This document shows, piece after piece, positions 1-6,605 of a DNA stretch of 13,565 nucleotides. Numbering within the stretch: the stretch's first letter is position 1; the number at the start of each line of letters is the position of its first letter. The stretch is taken from the NCBI GenBank assembly GCA_050944915.1, contig JBMNRY010000059.1, forward strand, positions 1-13,565, read 5' to 3'. The DNA comes from JBMNRY01 sp050944915 (GTDB lineage Bacteria; Bacillota; Limnochordia; JAAZLZ01). The position numbers and the translations under genes are program-made. Below the pieces are notes generated by a model. That model saw only the letters and a program-made list of their open reading frames with translations, was not told where the DNA came from and did not search any database.

Positions 1-1
1 T

Positions 2-190
2 ATACAATTTCCTGGAAAGCAATTATCAACCAGAAGACTACCCGATGCAGTTTTCTTTAGCAATTTATGGTGGAGAGAGAGGGATTCCCTTTGGGCACAT
101 AAGCACCCAGCGGTTTGGCGCATTTTCCTGCGCTTGGCCAGGGTCAACGGACAAATCGAGAATAGGGGTACCGGATTGAAGATAGGTTGA
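2..190 (+). other. possible 3' end of an unidentified gene at the window edge
   Basis: One plus-strand frame is open from base 2 to a TGA at 188-190 (about 62 codons, rich in Trp and Arg). A second plus frame is open from base 3 to a TGA at 177-179. I recognise neither product and cannot choose between them, because third-position composition is not decisive over so short a stretch. If real, it is the C-terminal tail of a gene entering from the left and converging on the minus-strand tRNA unit. The hairpin at 231-261 could then end both transcripts, although its plus-side T tract is poor. It may equally be non-coding. Confidence 0.22.
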
Positions 191-222
191 GGGGGGGTAG
201 AAGGTGTGAGAAAAAGGTCATG

Positions 223-261
223 AAAAAACACCGCCGTCCTGAACTAGCTCTAGGACGGCGG
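223..261 (-). terminator. Rho-independent terminator of the tRNA operon
   Basis: A perfect 10-bp GC-rich stem pairs 231-240 with 252-261 around an 11-base loop. In the minus-strand direction it is followed by a T-rich tract (A run at 223-228 on the plus strand). It lies 33 bases past the 3' end of tRNA-Arg and is the natural end of the tRNA transcript. On the plus strand the stem is followed only by a loosely T-rich stretch, so activity in that direction is uncertain. Confidence 0.88.
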
Positions 262-293
262 TTCTATTGGTTCATTTTATTAAGCTTACTAAG

Positions 294-369
294 TGGCGCG
301 CCTGGCAGGAATCGAACCTGCGACACTCGGATTAGAAGTCCGATGCTCTATCCCCTGAGCTACAGGCGC
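294..369 (-). tRNA. tRNA-Arg (anticodon TCT)
   Basis: The reverse complement folds into a 76-nt cloverleaf: 7-bp acceptor GCGCCTG/CAGGCGC, D arm GCTC/GAGC, 5-bp anticodon stem TCGGA/TCCGA with loop CTTCTAA, five-base variable loop, T arm GCAGG/CCTGC with loop TTCGATT, discriminator G and an encoded CCA. The anticodon TCT reads AGA/AGG. It is the last of three tRNAs on this strand, 11 bases after tRNA-Gly. Confidence 0.97.
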
Positions 370-380
370 CTGTATAAAAA

Positions 381-454
381 TGGAGCGGGTGAAGGGAATC
401 GAACCCTCGTAGCTGGCTTGGAAGGCCAGTGCTCTACCATTGAGCTACACCCGC
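381..454 (-). tRNA. tRNA-Gly (anticodon TCC)
   Basis: The reverse complement folds into a 74-nt cloverleaf: acceptor GCGGGTG/CACCCGC, D stem GCTC/GAGC, anticodon stem CTGGC/GCCAG with loop CTTCCAA, T arm GAGGG/CCCTT (one G-U pair) with loop TTCGATT, discriminator T and an encoded CCA. The anticodon TCC reads GGA/GGG. It sits between tRNA-Pro and tRNA-Arg with short spacers (12 and 11 bases), consistent with one processed transcript. Confidence 0.97.
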
Positions 455-466
455 TTGCCACTCCAA

Positions 467-544
467 TGGTCGGGGCGAGAGGATTTGAACCTCCGGCCTC
501 CTGCTCCCAAGGCAGGCGCGCTGACCAAACTGCGCTACGCCCCG
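467..544 (-). tRNA. tRNA-Pro (anticodon TGG)
   Basis: The reverse complement folds into a 78-nt cloverleaf: acceptor CGGGGCG/CGCCCCG with the C1-G72 pair typical of bacterial tRNA-Pro, D stem GCGC/GCGC, anticodon stem CCTGC/GCAGG with loop CTTGGGA, T arm GGAGG/CCTCT with loop TTCAAAT, discriminator A and encoded CCA. The anticodon is TGG. It is the first tRNA of the operon; its 5' end lies about 18 bases after the predicted -10 box. Confidence 0.97.
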
Positions 545-562
545 AACTATTAGGCGAGTTCT

Positions 563-591
563 ATCTTACCATGGTCGACCTTAGATGTCAA
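563..591 (-). promoter_or_regulatory. sigma-A promoter of the Pro-Gly-Arg tRNA operon
   Basis: On the minus strand there is a perfect -35 TTGACA (586-591), a 17-base spacer and a -10 TAAGAT (563-568, one mismatch). The -35 box contains the TGA stop codon of rdgB, so the promoter is built into the end of that gene. Predicted initiation near 556 would leave about a dozen bases before tRNA-Pro, as expected for a stable-RNA promoter. Confidence 0.8.
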
Positions 592-1193
592 GATTCCTGG
601 GCCGCTAGTTCAGCCAATACTTTAACCGCCGCTTGCAAAGCCTTTCCTCGGTGACTAATGGCGTTTTTTTCCTCGGGAGATAGCTGGGCAAAGGTCTTTT
701 CCAATGAAGGCACGTAAAACAAGGGATCGTAACCGAATCCACCGGAACCAGCAGGGGCATAGCCGATAACCCCTCGGCAATGGCCCTCTACATAGGTAGA
801 CCAACCATCGGGTTTGGCGATGGCGATCACACAACGGAAACGGGCCGTGCGCTTCTCCTGGGGAACATCGGCCAAAAGCTTAAGCAATTTCTCGTTATTC
901 TCCCCATCGGTGGCCTTAGGACCGGCAAATCGGGCAGAATAGACACCGGGACGGCCATCAAGGGCATCGACTTCCAACCCCGAATCGTCGGCAAGGGTGA
1001 GTAGGCCAGTGGATGCGGCGATCTCTTTGGCCTTTTTTAAGGCATTACCGACGAAGGTATCTTGATCTTCCACCACCTCAGGCAGTTGGGGAAAATCGGC
1101 CAAAGAGAGGATTTCCCAAGGCTGTCCCCCTAAGATTTCTCGGATTTCCTTGACCTTGTGTTCATTCCGTGACGCGACTACTAGTTTTGCCAA
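588..1193 (-). CDS. rdgB: XTP/dITP pyrophosphatase (non-canonical purine NTPase, RdgB/Ham1 family)
   Basis: The 201-residue protein hydrolyses ITP, dITP and XTP to the monophosphate and PPi in the cytoplasm, which keeps deaminated purines out of DNA and RNA. Visible motifs are the N-terminal ASRNEHKVKEI (about 7-17), the metal-binding and catalytic LADDSGLEVDALDG (about 67-80), GGFGYDPLF (151-159) and SHRGKAL (180-186); length is normal for the family. I chose the TTG start at 1193 because an excellent SD GGAGGG (1201-1206) sits seven bases upstream and the protein begins at the expected beta strand. The start lies 32 bases inside the end of rph, so the two are translationally coupled, as in Bacillus (rph-ysnA). 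The tRNA promoter overlaps its stop codon. Confidence 0.95.
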   Translation of the reverse strand: MAKLVVASRNEHKVKEIREILGGQPWEILSLADFPQLPEVVEDQDTFVGNALKKAKEIAASTGLLTLADDSGLEVDALDGRPGVYSARFAGPKATDGENNEKLLKLLADVPQEKRTARFRCVIAIAKPDGWSTYVEGHCRGVIGYAPAGSGGFGYDPLFYVPSLEKTFAQLSPEEKNAISHRGKALQAAVKVLAELAAQES

Positions 1194-1941
1194 ACTTATT
1201 CCCTCCGATATCCGATACCACTTCCTGGGGCAAGATTTCCCGCTGTTTGGCCACCAACTGGCGAATCCCCTGCTGGCCTAAGAATAACATTTCCTCTAAC
1301 TCATCTCGACCGAAGGGTTGGGTCTCGGCAGTACCTTGGATCTCGACAAAACGCCCGGCAGCAGTCATCACCACATTCATATCCACCTGGGCCTTGACAT
1401 CCTCATCGTAGCATAAATCAAGGAGGACGGTACCATTGACAACTCCCACGCTCACCGCCGCTAGGAAATCAGATACCGGTATCTGCTCCCATTTCTCCTG
1501 GGCTTTTAATATGGTCAGGGCATCGACCATGGCCACGAAGGAGCCCGTTAGGGCGGCGGTCCTCGTTCCTCCATCGGCTTGGATAACATCACAATCGATC
1601 CAAATGGTCCGCTCCCCGATCTTATGTAAATCAACGACACCCCGGAGGGAACGGCCGATCAACCGCTGGATCTCATAGGTGCGGCCGCCTACCTTGCCTC
1701 GACTTGCCTCCCGAATGTTCCGGGTATGGGTGGAGCGGGGTAGCATGCCGTATTCCGCCGTCACCCAACCTTGGCCCGTCCCCCGCAAGAAAGGCGGTAC
1801 CTTATCCTCCACCGTCGCGGTGCAGATGACCCGGGTATCGCCGATTTCCACCAGGACCGAACCCTCCGCGTATTTTATATAATTCCGCGTTATCTTCACC
1901 GGCCGCAATTCATCGGGACTGCGCCCATCTATACGTTGCAA
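1162..1941 (-). CDS. rph: RNase PH (3'-5' phosphorolytic tRNA nuclease)
   Basis: RNase PH trims nucleotides downstream of the tRNA CCA end, using phosphate and releasing nucleoside diphosphates; it acts as a hexameric ring. Family signatures are the start RIDGRSPDELRP (3-14), VEDKVPPFLRG (45-54), the GGRTYEIQRLIGRSLR block (85-100), ERTIWIDCDVIQADGGTRTA (110-129, phosphate-binding GGTR) and LLDLCYDED (173-181) plus QVDMNV (185-190) with the metal-binding aspartates. I prefer the TTG at 1941 (259 aa) because it aligns with the Bacillus N-terminus and has GGGGGA upstream. TTG 1974 or GTG 1971 would add about ten residues and cannot be excluded. It overlaps rdgB by 32 bases. Three CCA-encoding tRNAs lie just downstream, which fits a tRNA-processing role but does not prove a functional link. 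Confidence 0.94.
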   Translation of the reverse strand: MQRIDGRSPDELRPVKITRNYIKYAEGSVLVEIGDTRVICTATVEDKVPPFLRGTGQGWVTAEYGMLPRSTHTRNIREASRGKVGGRTYEIQRLIGRSLRGVVDLHKIGERTIWIDCDVIQADGGTRTAALTGSFVAMVDALTILKAQEKWEQIPVSDFLAAVSVGVVNGTVLLDLCYDEDVKAQVDMNVVMTAAGRFVEIQGTAETQPFGRDELEEMLFLGQQGIRQLVAKQREILPQEVVSDIGGNKFGKTSSRVTE

Positions 1942-2384
1942 ATCCAATTCCCCCAAACTCTTCCTGCCCACCAACCTGCTTTCCCCAGGTCGATGGAGAG
2001 TATTTAGATTCCCCTGTCCCTAATTTCCAACAGAAAACTACCCGTTTCCCTTCGGCAACCTGCCCTAGGATCCCTGCCAGAAATTGCTCTCCCCCTTCGC
2101 CTTTCCTAAAGGCAGATTTAATCCCCCTACCCCATCATTATGACGCCGATAACTCCGACCCTGCTTTCCTCGATTCCAACATTGGTAAAGACGAGCTCCT
2201 TAGAACAGCTTCGCAGCAAACCCAGCATTCCTCTCCTTTGCCTAAAGCCATGAGTTCCGCTCCTTCCCAAATCATTACCCAAAAGGGTTGTGATTACACC
2301 CCATCTACGAGAGCAACTTCTAGCGCCTATCGCCACACAAAAGAGTGTTTTGTTAATATTCCGATATCTAAACGACCCCATCCC
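1942..2384 (-). other. 443-base gap between mutL and rph: no convincing gene
   Basis: Three weak items are visible on the minus strand. (a) A frame starts ATG 2381, three bases after the mutL stop, and runs to 2127 (84 aa); it is rich in Arg, Ser and Cys with a weak SD, and resembles no family I know. (b) A 37-codon frame at 2138-2251 with a good SD is listed separately. (c) A hairpin of 6-bp stem and 3-base loop sits at 2099-2113 without a T tract. A weak promoter-like pair (TTGGAA at 2025-2030, CTAAAT at 2002-2007, 17-base spacer) could serve rph. The stretch may be an untranslated leader, an undetected RNA, or decayed coding DNA. Confidence 0.4.
2138..2251 (-). CDS. possible 37-residue small protein with a CxxCC motif
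   Basis: An ATG at 2251 is preceded by a strong SD (GGAAGGAGCGG, then four bases) and opens 37 codons ending in TAA at 2138-2140. The peptide contains CWVCC near residues 10-14 and has no membrane segment. It overlaps the 84-codon frame at 2127-2381 in another phase, so at most one is likely to be real. An upstream in-frame ATG at 2275 would add eight residues. I do not recognise a family. The support is the SD and the clustered cysteines only, so this is a tentative call. Confidence 0.25.
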   Translation of the reverse strand: MALGKGEECWVCCEAVLRSSSLPMLESRKAGSELSAS

Positions 2385-3722
2385 CTAGCTCAAAGAGACC
2401 ATCTGCTGGGCGGCTAGCTTTCGAGCCCCCTCTTGGTCATACGTAGCATAGAGACCGATGGCCCATAACAGATAATTAGCATCTAATAGATACCTGGGTG
2501 CCAGGGGTTTAAGCCGGGGAGGATCATGGCCCACCACTGCCTGCAAAATCCAACGGGGATCCGTCGCGTTGACCAATGCTCCACCGGTACCGACGATCCA
2601 TTCTACTTCCGTCAAATCCTTACCCCACTGGAAGCGCAAGGGCCCCGTCGGTGTCATTACCTCTTCTACATAACCCACATGACGGTTAAAGGCGATTTGC
2701 AAAGCGCTGGCGGCCAGGGCGCTGTCCATGGCCAGCTCCCCCTCATCCTGGGGTAGATGATCGGGCTTAGCGGCCAGGAGCTTTACATAATCATCCCCGT
2801 CTTGACCGGGAGGAAACCAGGGAGGACAGCCTTGATGACGGATCTGCTCCCACAGAGAAGGGGCGCTGTGGCGCATCCCCAAATCCCCTTCCACCGTCCT
2901 TTTCAAGTAGGGTTCCGGTAATCCCCGCCACAGGACCGTGGGATCTGTAGGCTTGCCCCAGGCTGCCGAATGGATATCGGTGGTCGCCCCGCCCACATCA
3001 ACGACGACCAGATCGCCATAGAGGGATGCTAACACTTGGGTCCCTTGCAAAACCGCCGCAGGGGTAGGCATCAGGACATCGACAAAAGCAAGGATATCCC
3101 CTAAACCCTTGCTGTAGACGATCCGCTCCATGAACACCTGTCTGATGACTTCCCGGGCAGGAGCCACGTTCAATCGACCCAATTGGGGTAATACATTTTC
3201 CGTCACCCGGGCATCATAACCGGCGGTTTCTAAGATCTTTCCTACTTCATCGGCTACTTGACAATTACCGGCCACTACCACGGGGATCTCCAGGGCCAAT
3301 TCCCCTAGTTTGTGGGCATTGGCGACAATAATCTCCCCATTGCCCCCATCGGTACCACCGGCCAGGAGGATGATTTCCGGTTTCAAAGCCTTGATTCGTT
3401 CCAAGGCTTGGTCATCCAAACGGTAGCTAAAGACATCGAGGACCCGGGCACCGGCCCCTAAGGCTGCCCTTTTGGCGGCTTCAGCGGTGAGCCTGGGAAC
3501 CAGACCGATGGCTACCATCCGTAGACCGCCGGCGGCACTGCTGCAAGCCAATTTAGCATCAAAGCGCAATCCCCGGGGTAGCTGAGCCAAAGCCTGCTTC
3601 AGACCATGGATGACATTGGTCTCGGCTGTCGTTGGTCCCTGGGCTTGGCCAATTAAACGTCCTTCTTGGACCACCCTCACCTTTGTATAGGTACTACCTA
3701 AATCGACTAACAAACACGCCAT
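2385..3722 (-). CDS. GlmL/MutL-family ASKHA protein (glutamate mutase accessory type)
   Basis: The 445-residue protein matches the MutL/GlmL family, found beside B12-dependent glutamate and amino mutases and thought to act as an ATP-dependent accessory or reactivating factor; its biochemistry is poorly defined. Visible ASKHA ATPase elements are phosphate-1 VDLGSTYTKV (6-15), phosphate-2 VVDVGGATTDIHS (240-252) and an adenosine-type VGTGGALVNATDP (377-389). The family-typical LLAGGTDGGN (119-128) and VEGDLGMR (277-284) are also present. Its ATG comes two bases after the murD stop, with the SD (GAGGTG) inside the last murD codons, so the pair is almost certainly cotranscribed and coupled. No mutase subunit or cobalamin gene lies in the window. 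Sitting with murI and murD, both of which handle D-glutamate, it may have a cell-wall or glutamate-related role, but that is inference. It is usually annotated as glutamate mutase L, which should not be read as mutase activity. Confidence 0.86.
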   Translation of the reverse strand: MACLLVDLGSTYTKVRVVQEGRLIGQAQGPTTAETNVIHGLKQALAQLPRGLRFDAKLACSSAAGGLRMVAIGLVPRLTAEAAKRAALGAGARVLDVFSYRLDDQALERIKALKPEIILLAGGTDGGNGEIIVANAHKLGELALEIPVVVAGNCQVADEVGKILETAGYDARVTENVLPQLGRLNVAPAREVIRQVFMERIVYSKGLGDILAFVDVLMPTPAAVLQGTQVLASLYGDLVVVDVGGATTDIHSAAWGKPTDPTVLWRGLPEPYLKRTVEGDLGMRHSAPSLWEQIRHQGCPPWFPPGQDGDDYVKLLAAKPDHLPQDEGELAMDSALAASALQIAFNRHVGYVEEVMTPTGPLRFQWGKDLTEVEWIVGTGGALVNATDPRWILQAVVGHDPPRLKPLAPRYLLDANYLLWAIGLYATYDQEGARKLAAQQMVSLS

Positions 3723-3724
3723 GG

Positions 3725-5083
3725 TTACACCTCAAGCTGTCGCACCAAATCCCGGAAGAGATCCCCCCGTTCGCTAAAATTGCGGAACATATCATAGGAG
3801 GCACAAGCCGGTGATAATAAGACTACATCACCGGGTTGGGCTGAGCGATGGGCTGCCTCGACGGCCTCTGATAAATCGGCCACGGTGATTATCTGCACCT
3901 GGTGGTGATGTTGGTTGACTGCAGCCGCGATCTTTTCGGCGGTATCGCCCAACAGGATCAAAACCTTGACCCGGTCCACGATCTCTTGGGCCAACTCTTC
4001 GAAAGGCAGTTGTTTATCATAGCCTCCGGCGATGAGGATCACCGGGTCTCGGAAGGAACGGAGGCCGGCAATAGCCCTGGCAGGTGAGGTGGCGATGGAA
4101 TCGTTGTAATAGCGAACACCGTCGATGGTTCCCACCGGTTCCAACCGATGGGCCACACCGGTAAAACTCCGGCAAACCTGCCGGATCGCCTCCAGTGTCG
4201 CCCCCGCCTCGGCGGCAGCTAGGCTAGCGGCCAGTACATTCTCCACATTATGTAGACCTAGTAGTTTTAATTCTCCCTGATTACAAATCATATCATCGAT
4301 GGAACCGGTGCACAACATCAAGTCCCCCTCAGCCAACCAGGCCCCACACTCCAGGTTCCGCTGGCGACTGAAGGTACAGATACGTCCTGGAGCCCAGGTA
4401 GCCATTTGACGGGTAATTTCATTATCTTCATTGAAAATGGCTAGGTTTTCCCCTTCCTGCCACCGGTAGATGTTCTCCTTGGCTTCGATGTAGCTGGCCA
4501 TATCGGGGTGGACATCTAAATGGTTTGGGGTTACGTTGGTCACCACCGCGATGGAGGGACTGACATTCATCAGTTCCAACTGAAAACTGCTTAACTCTAA
4601 GACCACTTTAGCCTCGGGGGTGATCTCCTCCAGACGGTCGATGAGGGGTGTCCCGATATTCCCCCCCACGTAGGTTGAATAACCGCTGGCAGCTAAGAAC
4701 TCACCGACTAAACTGGTAGTCGTCGTCTTACCGCTGCTGCCGGTGATACCGATGATGGGGGCGGGACACAGGCTGAAAAACAGCTCGATCTCGCTGGAGA
4801 CAGGGATTCCCTTTTGTAATAAGTTTTGAATGGGCGGGAGGTTTTTGGGCAAACCCGGAGTAAGAAAGACCAGGTCGAAGTCCGTCAATCCCTGGAGATA
4901 ATCCTCTCCCAGGCGAAAATCGATCCCTAAGGACGCCAACTCACCATAGGTCGGCCCCAGTTCAGCGGCCGTTAACCGATCACAGGCCGTTATCTGGGCA
5001 CCCTGGGCAACCAAATATTTAATTAAAGCCCGATTGCTAATTCCCAGACCGACGACCCCAATCCGACCTCCGGAAAAATTCAT
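3725..5083 (-). CDS. murD: UDP-N-acetylmuramoyl-L-alanine--D-glutamate ligase
   Basis: MurD adds D-glutamate to UDP-MurNAc-L-Ala with ATP in the cytoplasmic steps of peptidoglycan synthesis. The 452 residues show the N-terminal UDP-binding VVGLGISNRAL (10-20), the P-loop GITGSSGKTTTT (112-123), LSSFQLE (164-170, Mg ligand Glu), TPNHLDVH (185-192), the lysine expected to be carbamylated in EAKENI (200-205), GGYDKQLPFEEL (353-364) and the C-terminal SPACASYDMFRNFSERG (424-440). I place the start at ATG 5083 because GGGAGG lies seven bases upstream; the ATG at 5098 would overlap that SD and add five residues. In the NDSKAT motif the lysine (Lys319 in E. coli) is isoleucine (NDSIAT, 327-332). I recall similar clostridial forms but cannot check. 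Unusually, the gene is not in an mraY-ftsW-murG division cluster. It lies 69 bases after murI and is coupled to mutL. Confidence 0.93.
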   Translation of the reverse strand: MNFSGGRIGVVGLGISNRALIKYLVAQGAQITACDRLTAAELGPTYGELASLGIDFRLGEDYLQGLTDFDLVFLTPGLPKNLPPIQNLLQKGIPVSSEIELFFSLCPAPIIGITGSSGKTTTTSLVGEFLAASGYSTYVGGNIGTPLIDRLEEITPEAKVVLELSSFQLELMNVSPSIAVVTNVTPNHLDVHPDMASYIEAKENIYRWQEGENLAIFNEDNEITRQMATWAPGRICTFSRQRNLECGAWLAEGDLMLCTGSIDDMICNQGELKLLGLHNVENVLAASLAAAEAGATLEAIRQVCRSFTGVAHRLEPVGTIDGVRYYNDSIATSPARAIAGLRSFRDPVILIAGGYDKQLPFEELAQEIVDRVKVLILLGDTAEKIAAAVNQHHHQVQIITVADLSEAVEAAHRSAQPGDVVLLSPACASYDMFRNFSERGDLFRDLVRQLEV

Positions 5084-5152
5084 ACTTCTGCCTCCCATTT
5101 AGCTTCAATTCCCCATGTACTCCCCAACCAACTACAAAGTTTGCTACACCTT

Positions 5153-5956
5153 CTATAGCTTCGGTAAGATTACCGATTGAATCTGCCCTAACTCCTCCCC
5201 GAGGAAAAAAGCCCCTTTCTGGGCGAACTCCTCCGCGGAACCGGTGGTCAAGAAAAGATCGGGACCAGACTTCTTCATGGCCAACTGGCCCCGGTCCTTG
5301 AGGATCTGGGCCCCCCGGGCAACGGCCGATTCCGCGGGATCGATGGTGCGCAATCCCGGCCAGCGGGCCTTAATCTGGCTGTCCAGGAAGGGATAGTGGG
5401 TGCAGCCGTAAATCAAGGTGTCGATCCCTTGCTGGCGCAGGGGTTCTAGGTAATCCCCTAGGGCAGCATCCATTTGGGGACTCTCCAACAGCCCCCCTTC
5501 GATAAGGGGGACGAACAAGGGACAGGCTTGGCTGAACACCTGAACCTTTTCTCCCCTTTCATGTAAGGCCTGTTCATAAGCCCCGCTCTTAACGGTGGCC
5601 TCGGTGGCCATAACTCCAATGCGGCGGGCGGTCGTTTCCTGTAAAGCTTGCTGGACCCCCGGCTGGATCATACCTACTAGAGGAACGGTGTATTCCTTCT
5701 CTACCAGGGGCAAAGCAAGAGCCGATGAAGTATTACAAGCGATGAGGATTAATTTCACCCCTTGCCCGACTAAGAAAGTGATGATTTGTCGGGCAAAGGT
5801 GATAATCTCCTCCGGCTCCCGGTTACCATAGGGTAAGCGGGCCGTATCGGCCAAATAGATGATTTGTTCCCGGGGCAGTTGCCGTCGTAGCTGTCGCACG
5901 ACGGTGAGACCCCCTACTCCCGAATCATAAACCCCCAGGGGGGAACTGGCTGCCAT
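5153..5956 (-). CDS. murI: glutamate racemase
   Basis: The enzyme interconverts L- and D-glutamate without a cofactor and supplies the D-Glu that MurD uses. The 267-residue protein has the family start GVYDSGVGGLTVV (8-20) with the conserved Asp-Ser, LPYGNR (41-46), and both catalytic cysteines: IACNTSSAL (72-80, Cys74) and YGCTHYPFLD (183-192, Cys185). Length is normal. The ATG at 5956 is preceded by GGAAGGTGG five bases upstream. The gerM terminator lies just upstream, so murI probably needs its own promoter or read-through; I found no convincing promoter in the 110-base gap. murD follows after 69 bases. In Bacillus the equivalent racE lies next to gerM and rph, which agrees with this neighbourhood. 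Confidence 0.95.
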   Translation of the reverse strand: MAASSPLGVYDSGVGGLTVVRQLRRQLPREQIIYLADTARLPYGNREPEEIITFARQIITFLVGQGVKLILIACNTSSALALPLVEKEYTVPLVGMIQPGVQQALQETTARRIGVMATEATVKSGAYEQALHERGEKVQVFSQACPLFVPLIEGGLLESPQMDAALGDYLEPLRQQGIDTLIYGCTHYPFLDSQIKARWPGLRTIDPAESAVARGAQILKDRGQLAMKKSGPDLFLTTGSAEEFAQKGAFFLGEELGQIQSVILPKL

Positions 5957-6070
5957 AGATCCACCTTCCCAACTAAGAAATCCTACCTCATATCCTATGC
6001 TGAATTAATCTTTCTAGCTCCCTTAGTTTAACCAAAGGCAAGCCTTTCCACTACAACCAACGACTACCAG

Positions 6071-6093
6071 AAAAAAGGCCCCTAACGAGGGGC
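6071..6093 (-). terminator. intrinsic terminator overlapping the gerM stop codon
   Basis: On the minus strand a 6-bp stem (GCCCCT with AGGGGC, plus-strand 6088-6093 and 6078-6083) and a 4-base loop are followed after one base by six T residues (A run at 6071-6076). The TAG stop of the GerM gene (6082-6084) lies inside the hairpin, so a terminating ribosome would cover the stem. It separates the amidase-gerM unit from murI. Confidence 0.78.
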
Positions 6094-6594
6094 GACTAAG
6101 GTCATATCGGGAGCCAAGGGTTGACTTAAATCTACATGCCCCGCCAGGGTTTCGATTTCCCTCCCACCGACGAGGATCTGTACCTTATCAATTCCCGGCA
6201 GTTGGGCCAAGGTGTTGACGATGGCATACACGGTGGCCAGCTCCCCGGTGGTCCCTCCCCAATGATCGGTAATCAGCTCGGAGCTAAAGTCGACATAGGC
6301 GATCCCATCGGTAATGGCGATGCTGCGCACCTGGGTGCCGGCCGGTACGGGCAAAATCCCATGCTCACCTTGCCGGGGTCCCTCCAGGAGTTCCGTCAGC
6401 AACCGCCGAGGAGTCACTTCCTCCCCTAAATCCCGGACTACCGGTAAGAGCCGGGTACCATCGGGAGAAGCCAGATAAATGTAGAAAACCTCTTCCTCCG
6501 GGACCGTTGTCGGTACCGGTGGCGGAGCGAGGACCTGATAGACTACCCCAGCTACCAAGAGGATCAGGGCCAGGAAGACCAATCTTCTAAACAT
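6082..6594 (-). CDS. gerM: membrane-anchored GerM-domain sporulation/germination protein
   Basis: The 170-residue protein starts with a signal anchor (MFRRLVFLALILLVAGVVY, 1-19) and a Pro-rich linker (24-32), then one GerMN domain to the C-terminus. Typical stretches are LLTELLEGP (66-74), a central IAYVDFSSEL (98-107) and the terminal VQILVGGREIETLAGHVDLS (137-156). Bacillus GerM carries two such domains and acts in the engulfment complex and in germination; the single-domain form here is common in other Firmicutes. It has no lipobox cysteine, so it should be held by its N-terminal helix, facing outward. The ATG at 6594 has an AAGGGGTGG SD and follows the amidase stop by 11 bases, so the two form an operon. 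Joint work on spore peptidoglycan is likely but inferred from the pairing. Confidence 0.85.
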   Translation of the reverse strand: MFRRLVFLALILLVAGVVYQVLAPPPVPTTVPEEEVFYIYLASPDGTRLLPVVRDLGEEVTPRRLLTELLEGPRQGEHGILPVPAGTQVRSIAITDGIAYVDFSSELITDHWGGTTGELATVYAIVNTLAQLPGIDKVQILVGGREIETLAGHVDLSQPLAPDMTLVAPR

Positions 6595-6605
6595 GGGACC
6601 ACCCC

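Noticed and set aside
187..654. 155-codon plus-strand open frame
   Set aside because: It runs antisense through the terminator, all three tRNAs and the end of rdgB; its apparent protein is translated tRNA sequence.
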